Shown here in pieces: positions 44,461 through 53,857 of a DNA stretch of 64,000 nucleotides. The position numbers were made by a program, and so were the translations under genes. The notes under the pieces were generated by a model, which was given only the letters and a program-made list of their open reading frames with translations, had not been told where the DNA came from and did not search any database. Source of the DNA: Sphingomonas naphthae (GTDB lineage Bacteria > Pseudomonadota > Alphaproteobacteria > Sphingomonadales > Sphingomonadaceae); contig NZ_CP117411.1 in the NCBI RefSeq assembly GCF_028607085.1, positions 434,001 through 498,000 of the forward strand. The letters run 5' to 3'. Each line of letters starts with the position of its first letter. Position 1 is the first letter of the stretch.

Positions 44461-44637
44461 CTACTTCCGCCGGTCCACCAGCCACAGCGCCACGCACACC
44501 GCGATTCCCGCCGCGATGCCCGTCAGCAGGCCGATCGTCGCCTGGTGCATCCGGCCGCCGATGATCGCGCCGCCGATCGCGCCGATCGCGAGGAAGAAGC
44601 CGGCGCCGCGCGTGGGGGAGGTGGGGGGAGTGGCCAT
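44461..44637 (-). CDS. Small two-helix membrane protein of unknown function
   Basis: The 58-residue product starts MATPPTSPTRGAGFFLAIGA and has two glycine/alanine-rich hydrophobic segments, FFLAIGAIGGAIIGG and ATIGLLTGIAAGIAVCVALWL, ending in VDRRK. An ATG four codons upstream is equally possible and neither has a clear ribosome site. Its 3' end lies 13 bases from the clpS repeat pair and its start faces tamA. I do not recognise a family; it may be a small inner-membrane protein. Confidence 0.6.
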   Translation of the reverse strand: MATPPTSPTRGAGFFLAIGAIGGAIIGGRMHQATIGLLTGIAAGIAVCVALWLVDRRK

Positions 44638-44755
44638 GCTGCGGCCCATGCCATTGCGGCGCGGCGGACACAACGCGGCAGATGGTGGAGCCGGCGCGGC
44701 GACATCCGCCGCTTGACGCTGGCGGCGCACGATCCGCCGGGCTAGGGCAGGGGTG

Positions 44756-46741
44756 ATGACCCGGCCGGCTGCGCGTCACCTGCAATTTCTCGTGACGCTC
44801 GCCGTTGTGGCGATGCCGTGCGGGCGGGCGGGCGCGCAACCGGCGGCCCCGCCGCCACCGGTGGTCGCCCCCGCATCGCCGGCCGATCTGCCGCTGACCG
44901 ACACGATCGACCCCGCTTCGCCGCTGGCGCCGATGCCCGATCTGGGCGTCGACTGGCCCGATCTGGAGGCGCCCGACGCCGCCATCCCGGCCGATGCCGC
45001 CGCCGCCCCCGACGATGCCGCGCGTGAGCGACGCTATCGCGTGGTGCTGGCCGGGATCGACGGGGTCGAGCCGGGCGTCCGCACCCTCTTCCATCAGGTT
45101 TCCGTGCTGAAGCAGGGCGAGGGCAAGCCCGCCAACAGCGCCCAGCTCCAGCGCCGCGCCGAGGAGGACGAGCGCGCGCTGCACGACATCCTGCAAGCGA
45201 CCGGCCGCTACGACGCCACCGTCTCGACCGCGCTGGCCACCGCCGCCGACGGCAGCGCCACCGTCACGCTGACCGCCGAACCCGGCGAGCCCTATGATTT
45301 CACCAGCGTCAGCCTGCCCGGCATCGACGCGACCGGCGCGCAGGCCGAGGCGCTGACGGCGGCCTTCGCGGTGAAGCCGGGCGATCCGGTGGACGCGGCG
45401 CGGGTGAATGCCGGCATCGCCGCGTTGAAGGTGGCGCTCGGGCGCGAGGGCTATCCCTTCGGGAAGGTCGGCGAGCCCGACGTGACGGTCGATCGCGAGG
45501 CCCATGCGGCGACCCTGAGCCTGCCCGTCGAGGCCGGCGCGCGCGCCCGTTTCGGCCGGATCAAGCTGCGCGGGCGCGAGGTGTTTCCGGCCGACCATGT
45601 CGCCCGCATCGCCCGCTTCCGCCCCGGCGACGAATATGATGCCGCGCTGGTCGAGGATCTGCGCCGCGCGCTGGTGACGACCACGTTGGTCTCCTCGGTC
45701 GAGATCGTGCCGACCCCGTCGGAGACGCCGGGCCAAGTCGATCTGACCGTCACGCTCGCCCGCGCGCCGGTGCGCACCATCGCCGGGGAGCTGGGCTATT
45801 CCACCGGCGAGGGCGTGCGATCGGAGGTGAGCTGGCAGCATCGCAACCTCATCAAGCCCGAGGGCGCGGTCACCTTCCGGGGCGTTCTCGGCACGCGCGA
45901 GCAATTGCTGGGCGCGGTGCTGCGGCGGGGCAATTTCGGCGCGCGCGATCGGGTGCTGAACGCGCTCGTCAGCGCCAGCAATTCCAAGCTCAACGCCTAT
46001 GAGGCCAAGACCTTCACGATCGCCGGATCGATCGAGCGCCAGACCAACATCATCTGGCAGAAGAAATGGACGTGGAGCTATGGCGCCGAACTGCTCGCGT
46101 CGGACGAGCGCGACAGCGATCTGGCGGGCAACAGCCGCCGCCGCACCTTCGCCATCGCCGCGCTGCCGACGAGTCTCGCCTATGACGGGTCGGATGATCT
46201 GCTCAATCCGATGCGCGGCTATCGCCTGTCGGGGCGGCTTTCCCCGGAAGCGTCGTTGCAGAACGGCACCTTCACCTATTTGAAGGGGCAGGTGGACGGC
46301 AGCGCCTATGTGCCGGTCACCGGCTTCACTTCGATCGCGGGCCGGGTGCGGCTGGGGTCGATCTTCGGCGCCTCGCGCGATCGCATCGCCCCCTCGCGGC
46401 GCTTCTACGCGGGCGGCGGCGGATCGGTGCGCGGGTTCAGCTATCAGGCGATCGGGCCGGAGGATGCGTTCGGCGATCCGGTCGGCGGGCGCAGTCTCGC
46501 GGAATTTTCGCTGGAGGCGCGGGTGCGCTTCGGCGACTTCGGGGTGGTGCCCTTCCTCGACGCGGGCAATCTCTACACGACGACCTATCCGAAATTCACC
46601 GGGCTGCGCTACGGCGCGGGCCTGGGCGTGCGCTATTACAGCAGCTTCGGGCCGATCCGCGTGGACGTCGGCACCCCGCTCGGCCGGCGGCCGGGGGAGA
46701 GCCGGGTCGCGGTCTATGTGTCGCTGGGCCAGGCTTTCTGA
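44756..46741 (+). CDS. tamA: Translocation and assembly module outer-membrane protein TamA
   Basis: TamA is an Omp85 protein that, with TamB, helps assemble outer-membrane proteins and move lipids. The 661-residue product has a signal peptide ending near GRAGAQ, an Ala/Pro-rich spacer, POTRA domains in about residues 95-320 (for example ARARFGRIKLRGREVFPADH), and a 16-strand barrel. The barrel includes the conserved GGGGSVRGFSYQ loop near residue 560 and ends VAVYVSLGQAF with a terminal phenylalanine. GTG 44753 is an alternative start one codon earlier. The stop overlaps the tamB start by one base. The pair is typical of alphaproteobacteria. Confidence 0.93.
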   Translation: MTRPAARHLQFLVTLAVVAMPCGRAGAQPAAPPPPVVAPASPADLPLTDTIDPASPLAPMPDLGVDWPDLEAPDAAIPADAAAAPDDAARERRYRVVLAGIDGVEPGVRTLFHQVSVLKQGEGKPANSAQLQRRAEEDERALHDILQATGRYDATVSTALATAADGSATVTLTAEPGEPYDFTSVSLPGIDATGAQAEALTAAFAVKPGDPVDAARVNAGIAALKVALGREGYPFGKVGEPDVTVDREAHAATLSLPVEAGARARFGRIKLRGREVFPADHVARIARFRPGDEYDAALVEDLRRALVTTTLVSSVEIVPTPSETPGQVDLTVTLARAPVRTIAGELGYSTGEGVRSEVSWQHRNLIKPEGAVTFRGVLGTREQLLGAVLRRGNFGARDRVLNALVSASNSKLNAYEAKTFTIAGSIERQTNIIWQKKWTWSYGAELLASDERDSDLAGNSRRRTFAIAALPTSLAYDGSDDLLNPMRGYRLSGRLSPEASLQNGTFTYLKGQVDGSAYVPVTGFTSIAGRVRLGSIFGASRDRIAPSRRFYAGGGGSVRGFSYQAIGPEDAFGDPVGGRSLAEFSLEARVRFGDFGVVPFLDAGNLYTTTYPKFTGLRYGAGLGVRYYSSFGPIRVDVGTPLGRRPGESRVAVYVSLGQAF

Positions 46742-49700
46742 TGGCGCGGCGGGTGGTGAAGTGGATCGGGATCGGGCTGGCGGCGATCGTGCTGATCCTC
46801 GGCCTCGCCCTGCTCGCGGTCGATACCGGCCCCGGCCACCGCCTCATCACCGATCGCATCGCGGCGCTGCGCATCCCCTCGGGGCTGCAAATCCGCATCG
46901 GCCGGATCGACGGTTCGATCTGGCGCCGCGCGACCCTGCGCGACGTGCGGCTGTACGACACGCACGGGCTCTTCCTGGAGGCGCCGCAGATCGAGCTGGA
47001 CTGGCGGCCTTGGGCGTGGAGCGACAACCGCCTCCAGATCGAGCGGCTGACCTCCGATCTGGTGACCGTCGCGCGCGTGCCGGCGCTGCGCTCGACCGGC
47101 CAGCCGATGACCCTGCCGGGCTTCGACATCCATATCGGCCGGCTGGCGGTGAAAACGCTGCGCCTCGGCCCGGCCATCGCCGGCAAGCCCACGGTGGCGT
47201 CGATCGACGGCCGCGCCGACCTGCGCGATCGCCGCGCGCTGATCGATCTGGCGGTATCGAGCCGGCTGGGCGATCGCGCGCAGGTCCATCTCGACGCCGC
47301 GCCCGACGACGATAGATTCGAGCTGACCGCGCGGATCGCGGCGCCGCAGGGCGGGGCGATCGGCGCGGTCGGCGGCCTGAAGCGCGGCCTCGCCCTCGCC
47401 ATCGACGGCAAGGGGGGCTGGACCCGCTGGGACGGCACCGCCCGCGCCAGCCTCGACGGGCGGCGGATGGCGGATATCGCGCTCGGCGTGCGCGACGGGC
47501 GGGCGACGATGCGCGGCAGCCTCTCGGCGGAGGCCTTCGCGCCCGGCAAGCTGCGCCGCCTCGCCAGCCCCGGCATCCGCATCGCGGGCGATGCAACCTT
47601 CGCCGATCGCCGGCTACAGGGCGGCATCCGCTTCGACACGCCCGAATTGCGGCTGACGGCGGGCGGCACGCTCGACTTCGCCGAGGGCGCCTTCCGCGCC
47701 TTCCGCATCGACGCCTTCCTCCTCCAGCCGCGCGCCTTGTTCCCCAACATGACCGGTCGCGACATCCGCCTGACCACCACGCTCGACGGCGCCTTTGCCA
47801 CCGCCGCCTTCCGTTACGGGCTGATCGCGCCGCGCGTGGCGTTCGATAACACCGGCTTCGATGGCGTGCGCGCCGAGGGGGCGGGGCAATTCTCGCCCTC
47901 GCCGGTGAAAGTGCCGATCCGCCTCACCGCGCGGCGGGTAACCGGGGTGGGTGACGTGGCGGGCGGCATCCTCGCCAATCTGCGCGTGCAGGGCGTGCTG
48001 GCGGTGACGGCCAAGACGCTCACCGGCGACGGGCTGTTGTTTGATTCGGACAAGTTGAAGGGCAAGCTCGGCCTGTCGCTCGATCTCGTCACCGGCAGCT
48101 ATGCGGTCAGCGTCTCGGGCAGCATCGGCCATTATCTCATCCCCGGCCTCGGGCTGGTCGATGTGAAGAGCGATCTCAAGGTGTCTCCCGGCCCCGGCGG
48201 GCGCGGCACGATCGTGGCGGGCAAGGGCTATGCCTGGGTTCGCCGGCTCGACAACGCCTTCTTCCGCTCGCTGGCGGGCGGGCTGCCGCGCCTCGTCACC
48301 GATCTGCGCCGCACGCCCGATGGGGTGATGCATTTCAGCAATCTGGTGCTGACCGCACCCGCCATCCGCATCGCCGGCACGGGCCTGCGCCGGGTGGACG
48401 GCACGTTCCAGTTCAAGGGGCGGGGGACGCAGCGGCAATATGGCGCCTTCACCCTTGGGCTGGATGGCGACATCGCCAAGCCGAAGGTCGATCTGCTGCT
48501 CGATGCGCCGCTCGATGCGCTGGGGCTGGCGGCGGTGCGCGCCACGCTCGATCCGATCGCGGAGGGCTTCGCCTATCGCGCGGCCGGGCAATCGACGCTC
48601 GGCGCCTTCACCTCGGACGGCCGCATCCTGATGCCGCCCGCCGCGCCCACGGTGATCGACATCGCCCGGCTCGACGTATCGGGAACGACCGCGCGCGGGC
48701 GGCTGCGTTCCGATCCGCAGGGCTTCACGGGCGAACTGGCGGTGGCCGGCGGCGGCATCGACGGCACGATCGCCTTCGCGCCCGCCGGGGGCGATCAGGA
48801 TACCAGCCAGCGCATCACGCCCCGCCTCGCCTTCCAGGGGGCGACCCTTGCGATGGACGTGCCGGTGCGGGTGCGGCGCGGGCGGGTCGATCTGGAGGTG
48901 GTGACCGATCCGGCCGGCGCCTCGATCGAAGGCCGTGTGCTCGGCATCGGCGTACGGCGCGGAACGCTCGGGATCGGGCGGGCGGCGTTGACGCTCCAGC
49001 TCAAGAACGGCATCGGCAAGATCAGCGGGCGCATTGCCGGCTCGCGCGGCCGCGCCTTCGTGCTGAATGGCGCGGCGGATCTCGGCGCGGACAGCGTGAC
49101 CCTTACCGGCGGCGGCACGATCGATCGCCAGCCGATCCAGCTGAGCGAGCCCGCCCGCCTGACCCGCGACGGGGACGGCTGGCGGCTGGCCACCACGCGG
49201 ATGACCTTTGCCGGAGGGTCGGCCGCGCTGTCCGGGCGGTTCGGCGGCGGGCCGGTCGAACTCGCCGGCAATCTCGATCGGATGCCGCTGTCGGTCCTTG
49301 ACGTGGCGGTGCCCAATCTCGGCCTCGGCGGCTACGCCACCGGCCGCTTCGCTTATGCCTCGCCGGGGGTGGGGGCGACGCCGACGGGCAGCGCCAACCT
49401 CACGATCCGGGGCCTGACCCGATCGGGGCTGGTGATGTCCTCCGCGCCGATCGATCTCGGCCTCGTCGGCAAGCTCGACGGGGCGGGCCTCGCGGGGCGG
49501 GCGGTGGCGGCGACGGGCGGCAAGACGGTCGGCCGCGCCCAGTTCCGCGCGGCGCCGCTGGCCGGTGGCGCCACCATCGCCGATCGCCTCAACGCCGCGC
49601 CCCTGTTCGCCCAGCTGCGCTACAACGGCCCGGCCGACATCCTCTGGCGGCTGACGGGCGTGGAGACGATCGACCTGACCGGCCCGGTCGCGATCGGCGC

Positions 49701-50889
49701 CGACGTGGGCGGCACGCTCGCCAACCCGCTGATCCGGGGCATCGTGCGCTCCAACGCGGCAAGGCTGGAGAGCGCCGTCTCGGGCACGGTCGTGCAGAAG
49801 GCCACGATCGCCGGCCGCTTCGATGGCGCGCGGCTGATCCTCGATCGGGTCGCGGGCGAGACGTCGGGCGGCGGCACCGTCGCCGGCACGGGCAGCTTCG
49901 GCTTCTCCTCCGAACGCGGCTTCACGATGGACATGAAGCTCGACGCCAAGGCCGCGCAATTGCTCAACCGCGACGATATCGGCGCCACGATCACCGGCCC
50001 GCTGCGCCTGACGCTCGATCCCTCGGGCGGCACGATCGCGGGCGACGTGACGCTCGACAAGAGCCGCTTCCGCCTCGGCCGCGCCGTCGCCGCCGAAATC
50101 CCGCGCCTTAAGGTCAACGAGATCAACCGCCCCGTCAGCGACATGGACGAGGAGGCGCCGCCCGCCCCGTGGAAGCTCGACCTGAAGGCCCGCGCGCGCA
50201 ACCGGCTGGCCGTAACGGGGCTCGGCCTCGACAGCGAGTGGCGCGCCGATCTCACCATCGGCGGCACGATAGACAATCCCGCGATCGGCGGCCGGGCGGA
50301 TCTGATGCGCGGCGGATACGAATTCGCCGGGCGCCGCTTCGATCTCGATCGCGGCCTGATCCGCTTCACCGGAGAGGCGCCGCCCGATCCGCTGCTGGAT
50401 ATCGTCGCCAAGGCCAATATCTCGGGCCTGTCCGCCACGATCCGCGTCACCGGCACAGGCCTGAAACCGCTCATCAATTTCGAGAGCGTCCCCGCTTTGC
50501 CCGAGGACGAACTGCTGTCGCGCCTGCTGTTCGGCACCTCTATCACCAACCTGTCCGCGCCCGAGGCATTGCAGCTGGCGGCGGCGGTGGCCTCCCTGCG
50601 CGACAGCGGCGGCGGCGGGCTGGGGCTCGACCCGATCAACGCGATCCGCCGCGCGACCGGCCTCGATCGCCTCCGCATCCTGCCGGCCGACGTGACGACG
50701 GGGCAGGGCACATCGGTGGCGGCGGGCAAATATATCGGCCGGCGCACCTATGTGGAGCTGATCAGCGACGGCGCGGGCTATTCGGCCACGCGGGTCGAGT
50801 TCCAGATCACGCGGTGGCTCTCGATCCTGTCGACCGTCTCCACCATCGGTCGCCAGAGCGCCAACGTGCGGGTATCACGCGATTATTGA
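46741..50889 (+). CDS. tamB: Translocation and assembly module inner-membrane protein TamB
   Basis: TamB spans the periplasm with a beta-groove that may carry lipids or unfolded barrel strands to TamA. The 1382-residue protein is of normal length. It has an N-terminal anchor near residues 7-24 (IGIGLAAIVLILGLALLAV), then many repeats of short beta-strand units with SxxL or DxxG turns. The C-terminal DUF490/TamB domain has RGGYEFAGRRFDLDRGLIRF and LPEDELLSRLLFGTSIT. The ending, GRQSANVRVSRDY, is typical. Its ATG overlaps the tamA stop as TGATG, so the two are co-translated. No terminator is obvious before the next convergent gene. Confidence 0.94.
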   Translation: MARRVVKWIGIGLAAIVLILGLALLAVDTGPGHRLITDRIAALRIPSGLQIRIGRIDGSIWRRATLRDVRLYDTHGLFLEAPQIELDWRPWAWSDNRLQIERLTSDLVTVARVPALRSTGQPMTLPGFDIHIGRLAVKTLRLGPAIAGKPTVASIDGRADLRDRRALIDLAVSSRLGDRAQVHLDAAPDDDRFELTARIAAPQGGAIGAVGGLKRGLALAIDGKGGWTRWDGTARASLDGRRMADIALGVRDGRATMRGSLSAEAFAPGKLRRLASPGIRIAGDATFADRRLQGGIRFDTPELRLTAGGTLDFAEGAFRAFRIDAFLLQPRALFPNMTGRDIRLTTTLDGAFATAAFRYGLIAPRVAFDNTGFDGVRAEGAGQFSPSPVKVPIRLTARRVTGVGDVAGGILANLRVQGVLAVTAKTLTGDGLLFDSDKLKGKLGLSLDLVTGSYAVSVSGSIGHYLIPGLGLVDVKSDLKVSPGPGGRGTIVAGKGYAWVRRLDNAFFRSLAGGLPRLVTDLRRTPDGVMHFSNLVLTAPAIRIAGTGLRRVDGTFQFKGRGTQRQYGAFTLGLDGDIAKPKVDLLLDAPLDALGLAAVRATLDPIAEGFAYRAAGQSTLGAFTSDGRILMPPAAPTVIDIARLDVSGTTARGRLRSDPQGFTGELAVAGGGIDGTIAFAPAGGDQDTSQRITPRLAFQGATLAMDVPVRVRRGRVDLEVVTDPAGASIEGRVLGIGVRRGTLGIGRAALTLQLKNGIGKISGRIAGSRGRAFVLNGAADLGADSVTLTGGGTIDRQPIQLSEPARLTRDGDGWRLATTRMTFAGGSAALSGRFGGGPVELAGNLDRMPLSVLDVAVPNLGLGGYATGRFAYASPGVGATPTGSANLTIRGLTRSGLVMSSAPIDLGLVGKLDGAGLAGRAVAATGGKTVGRAQFRAAPLAGGATIADRLNAAPLFAQLRYNGPADILWRLTGVETIDLTGPVAIGADVGGTLANPLIRGIVRSNAARLESAVSGTVVQKATIAGRFDGARLILDRVAGETSGGGTVAGTGSFGFSSERGFTMDMKLDAKAAQLLNRDDIGATITGPLRLTLDPSGGTIAGDVTLDKSRFRLGRAVAAEIPRLKVNEINRPVSDMDEEAPPAPWKLDLKARARNRLAVTGLGLDSEWRADLTIGGTIDNPAIGGRADLMRGGYEFAGRRFDLDRGLIRFTGEAPPDPLLDIVAKANISGLSATIRVTGTGLKPLINFESVPALPEDELLSRLLFGTSITNLSAPEALQLAAAVASLRDSGGGGLGLDPINAIRRATGLDRLRILPADVTTGQGTSVAAGKYIGRRTYVELISDGAGYSATRVEFQITRWLSILSTVSTIGRQSANVRVSRDY

Positions 50890-50952
50890 GGGGCGTGGCT
50901 TCGGGGATTATGCCGTTTGCATATACGGTCAAATGCGTCAGCTAACTGGTGG

Positions 50953-51237
50953 TTAGCTGCCATCTCCATTTCGCCCTACGAGCCATTCTCGCAGCAGTCT
51001 TGCAGCGTAAAATCCAGCAATCGCACCTAGGCTTGGCCAAAGAGGGCCGAAGACAAAATCGAGACCGCTAGTGGAACGAAGATTCTCGGGGTGAGCTTCC
51101 TGCCAGAGGCGAACATAGACGATCATGGCGATCGGAACGACTAACAGTGCAATGCAACCGAACCGCTGGCGGGCAATAACGAAGCCGCAGATCAGCCCGA
51201 TGATGCCTCCGCAAATGAGCAACATATTGATCGTCAT
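50953..51237 (-). CDS. Small membrane protein of unknown function, lower GC
   Basis: The 94-residue product has three hydrophobic segments: MLLICGGIIGLICGFVIA, CIALLVVPIAMIVYV and LWPSLGAIAGFYAARLL, with a basic loop between the first two. It ends VGRNGDGS. I do not recognise a family. In the sixty bases 51001-51060 I count about 52 percent GC and in 51121-51180 about 55 percent, well below the neighbouring genes. Codon use is also less biased (for example TTA, AAA, ATA codons). A small palindrome, AGCTAAC/GTTAGCT, overlaps its stop. This suggests later acquisition or relaxed constraint; coding status is likely but not certain. Confidence 0.6.
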   Translation of the reverse strand: MTINMLLICGGIIGLICGFVIARQRFGCIALLVVPIAMIVYVRLWQEAHPENLRSTSGLDFVFGPLWPSLGAIAGFYAARLLREWLVGRNGDGS

Positions 51238-51331
51238 AGCTAGACCCTAGCTGCGTTCTCAATGTCCGCAACTGGGGCGAAAGCGGCGATTCCGCCTGGC
51301 CGCGTTTGCACGATGCAACACCCATATTTTG

Positions 51332-51353
51332 CCCCTCCCGCTTGCGGGAGGGG
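51332..51353. repeat. GC-rich palindrome downstream of the Bcr/CflA transporter
   Basis: CCCCTCCCG and CGGGAGGGG are inverted around CTTG; the same arms occur at 12417-12439. No T run follows on the minus strand. Confidence 0.65.
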
Positions 51354-51362
51354 AGAAGCGGG

Positions 51363-52616
51363 TCACAGCTGCGCTGGTGCCACATGGTGCGGGCGGAACA
51401 ATTTGCCCCGCTCGGTCACCAGCACGATCCCCAGCGCCACCAGGCTGACCAGCACGAAGCCCATCGCCATCGGCTGGGTCGTCCCGTCGAAGCTCTGGCC
51501 GATCGCGGAGCCGATCATCGCCCCGCCCACCGTGGTGGTGAAGCCCTGGATCGACGAGGCGGTGCCCGCCAGATCGCCGACCGGCTCCATCGCCATCGAG
51601 CTGAAGTTCGATCCGATCAGGGTGAAGCAGGCCATCTGGAGGCCCATGAACAGGCCGAACACCCAGATCGTCTCGTTGCCCGATCGGCTGTGGAGCAGGT
51701 GGAGGACCGCCACGAGGATGAACATGCACAGGGCGCCATGGCTTACCTTGCGCGATCCGATCCGCTCGACGATGCGCGAATTGGTGAAGGCGCCCATGCC
51801 CATCATCGATGCGCCGGCCGCGAACACGATCGGCAGCATCTTGGGCTGGTGGAACACGTCCGAGAAGATCTGCTGGATCGAGCTGATATAGCCCACCAGC
51901 GAGCCGAAGATCACCGTCGAGCCGAGCGTGTAGCCGACCGACTGGCGCCGCGTCAGCACCGCGCCGAAGCCCGAGAGCAGCGCCGAGACCGAGATCGGCC
52001 GGCGATATTCGGGATGCAGCGTCTCGTTCAGCCGCAGCGCGCCCCACGTCGCGACGATCGCGCCGAACAGCCCCAGGAACACGAAGATGCCGGGCCACGG
52101 CACGACGAACACGATCAGCTGGCCGATCGACGGCGCCAGCACCGGCACCGCCAGGAACACCATCATCGACAGCGACATCACGCGCGCCATCTGCCGCCCG
52201 GAATAGCAATCGCGCACGATCGACACCGCCAGCACGCGCGATCCCGCGACGGCGATCCCCTCCAGGAAGCGCGCCGCCAGGAACATCGGGTAGCTGGTGG
52301 CGAAGGCGGCGACGAAGCTCATCACCGCGAAGCCCAGCATCGACCAGATCAGCACGGGCTTGCGCCCATAGCGATCGGCGAGCGGCCCATAGACGATCTG
52401 CGCCCCGCCGAAGCCGAGCATGAAGATCGTGATGACCCACTGGCGATCATTCTCGCTGGCGACGCCGAGCGAGCGGCCGATATCGGGCAGCGCCACCAGC
52501 ATGCTGTCGATCGCCAGCGCGCTGGCCGCCATCAGGGCGGCGATGAGGCCGACGAATTCGCGGAAGCGCAGCCCCGGATCGGGCGCCCGGCCGATCCTCT
52601 CGGGGGATTGGTTCAT
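51363..52616 (-). CDS. Bcr/CflA family MFS drug transporter
   Basis: The 417-residue product is a twelve-helix multidrug efflux carrier of the Bcr/CflA type. The first helix reads LIAALMAASALAIDSMLVAL, the family opening, followed by WVITIFMLGFGGAQIVYGPL and DRYGRKPVLIWSMLGFAV (motif A with DRxGR). The segment AVSIVRDCYSGRQMARVM is the typical loop after helix 4, followed by FLAVPVLAPSIGQLIV. I start at ATG 52616; the frame runs open upstream through a repeat. Neighbours give no substrate hint. It diverges from the ABC importer operon across a 326-base gap. Confidence 0.92.
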   Translation of the reverse strand: MNQSPERIGRAPDPGLRFREFVGLIAALMAASALAIDSMLVALPDIGRSLGVASENDRQWVITIFMLGFGGAQIVYGPLADRYGRKPVLIWSMLGFAVMSFVAAFATSYPMFLAARFLEGIAVAGSRVLAVSIVRDCYSGRQMARVMSLSMMVFLAVPVLAPSIGQLIVFVVPWPGIFVFLGLFGAIVATWGALRLNETLHPEYRRPISVSALLSGFGAVLTRRQSVGYTLGSTVIFGSLVGYISSIQQIFSDVFHQPKMLPIVFAAGASMMGMGAFTNSRIVERIGSRKVSHGALCMFILVAVLHLLHSRSGNETIWVFGLFMGLQMACFTLIGSNFSSMAMEPVGDLAGTASSIQGFTTTVGGAMIGSAIGQSFDGTTQPMAMGFVLVSLVALGIVLVTERGKLFRPHHVAPAQL

Positions 52617-52712
52617 GTTCTTGAGTCTTTCCGATGCCGTGGGGCCTATGCCGCTTATGCCGCGATGCAGCAAGGGGAGGTGCATCCGGCGGCTGATATC
52701 GACATACGGAAC

Positions 52713-52790
52713 GTGCTCCGGCGCAGGCCGGAGCCCAGGGTGGCCCGGGGCGCGCTGCGTGACCCTGGGCTCCGGCCTGCGCCGGAGCAT
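52713..52790. repeat. Inverted repeat pair of the CTCCGGC family, nearly perfect over 28 bases
   Basis: GTGCTCCGGCGCAGGCCGGA begins the left unit (52713-52741) and the right unit (52762-52790) is its reverse complement with a single end mismatch. It lies in the divergent gap before the ABC importer operon. Confidence 0.9.
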
Positions 52791-52801
52791 GGGAGGGTTA
52801 A

Positions 52802-52899
52802 ATTTCCGCTGTCCTACAGGCTGGCGTTCGTGCCAGCACATGACCGGGAGTCGATCGCCGTAACGGCGGTCGCGGTGGCGGAAATCCGGGGCTGTAGGA
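52802..52899 (+). promoter_or_regulatory. Structured leader with interleaved inverted repeats before the ABC operon
   Basis: Arms ATTTCCGC (52802-52809) and TCCTACAG (52812-52819) are matched later, in the same order, by GCGGAAAT (52878-52885) and CTGTAGGA (52892-52899). That interleaving is a pseudoknot topology. Between them are two hairpins: CTGGC/GCCAG at 52821-52836 with a TTCG core loop, and CGCCG/CGGCG around TAA at 52856-52868. The start codon lies 44 bases beyond. No known riboswitch class is recognised. Confidence 0.45.
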
Positions 52900-52942
52900 T
52901 GCGAACTTCGTGAACTTCCAGCGCCGGGGAGCCCGCTAGGCG

Positions 52943-53857
52943 ATGGGCGCCCTGCTGTTGCGCCGGCTGCTGACGGCGATCCCGACCCTCGCGATCGTCA
53001 TCATCCTGTCCTTCCTGCTGATGCGGGTGGCGCCGGGTGGGCCGTTCGATGGCGAGCGGGCGCTCGATCCGGCCACGCGCGCCGCGCTGATGCAGGCCTA
53101 CGGGCTCGATCGGCCGTTAAGCGAGCAGATCGGGCGCTATCTGTGGCGGCTGGCGCAGGGCGATTTCGGGCCGTCGCTCGTCTATCGCGATTTCACCGTG
53201 ACCGATCTGGTCAGGCAGGGCCTGCCGGTGTCGCTCACCCTCGGCGGGCTGGCGCTGTTGCTGGCGGCGGTGCTGGGGATCGGCGCCGGGCTCTACGCCG
53301 CCGCCCGCGCGGGCTCGCTCGCCGATCGCGCGCTGATGACGACGGCCACGGTGCTGACAGTGCTGCCCACCTTCGTCACCGGGCCGGCGCTCGCCTTGCT
53401 GTTCGGGCTGCGCGCCGGGTGGCTGCCGGTGTCGGGCTGGGGCGGGCCGGCCCATCTCGTGCTGCCGGTCGTCGCGCTGGCGCTGCCGGTGGCGGGGGCG
53501 GTCGGCAAGCTCACGCGCGCGGGCCTCGCGACGGCCTTGTCGCAGGATCATGTCCGCACCGCCCGCGCGATGGGGCTGGCGCCGGTGCGCGTCCTCCTCA
53601 CCCACGCGCTGCGCCCCGCGCTGGTGCCGGTGGCGAGCTATCTCGGCCCCGCCGCCGCCGGGCTGCTGACCGGCGCGGTCGTGATCGAGACGGTGTTCGC
53701 GCTGCCGGGGCTCGGCCGCTATTTCGTGCAGGGCGCGCTCAACCGGGATTACCCGCTCGTGCTGGGGGTGGTGATCCTCTACGCGGGCCTCATCATCCTG
53801 TTCAACCTGATCGCGGACCTGCTCTACGGCTGGCTCGATCCGAGGACGCGGGGATGA
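52943..53857 (+). CDS. Peptide-type ABC importer permease (DppB/OppB family)
   Basis: One of two permeases of a type I importer for oligopeptides or nickel. The 304-residue protein has six membrane segments, an N-terminal helix LLTAIPTLAIVIILSFLLM, the periplasmic segment RDFTVTDLVRQGLPVSLTLG, and the EAA-type cytoplasmic loop DHVRTARAMGLAPVRVLLTH. ETVFALPGLGRYFVQGALNR and the C-terminal GWLDPRTRG are typical OppB endings. A structured leader lies upstream. The next permease overlaps its stop by four bases (ATGA). No substrate-binding protein gene is in the operon. Confidence 0.94.
   Translation: MGALLLRRLLTAIPTLAIVIILSFLLMRVAPGGPFDGERALDPATRAALMQAYGLDRPLSEQIGRYLWRLAQGDFGPSLVYRDFTVTDLVRQGLPVSLTLGGLALLLAAVLGIGAGLYAAARAGSLADRALMTTATVLTVLPTFVTGPALALLFGLRAGWLPVSGWGGPAHLVLPVVALALPVAGAVGKLTRAGLATALSQDHVRTARAMGLAPVRVLLTHALRPALVPVASYLGPAAAGLLTGAVVIETVFALPGLGRYFVQGALNRDYPLVLGVVILYAGLIILFNLIADLLYGWLDPRTRG

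Noticed and set aside
47614-49959. 781-residue minus-strand frame opposite tamB
   Set aside because: An antisense shadow; repetitive Arg/Ala/Glu/His content and no domain.
52903-52918. LexA box GAAC...GAAC before the ABC importer
   Set aside because: The two GAAC units are separated by five bases instead of the seven expected for the alphaproteobacterial site.
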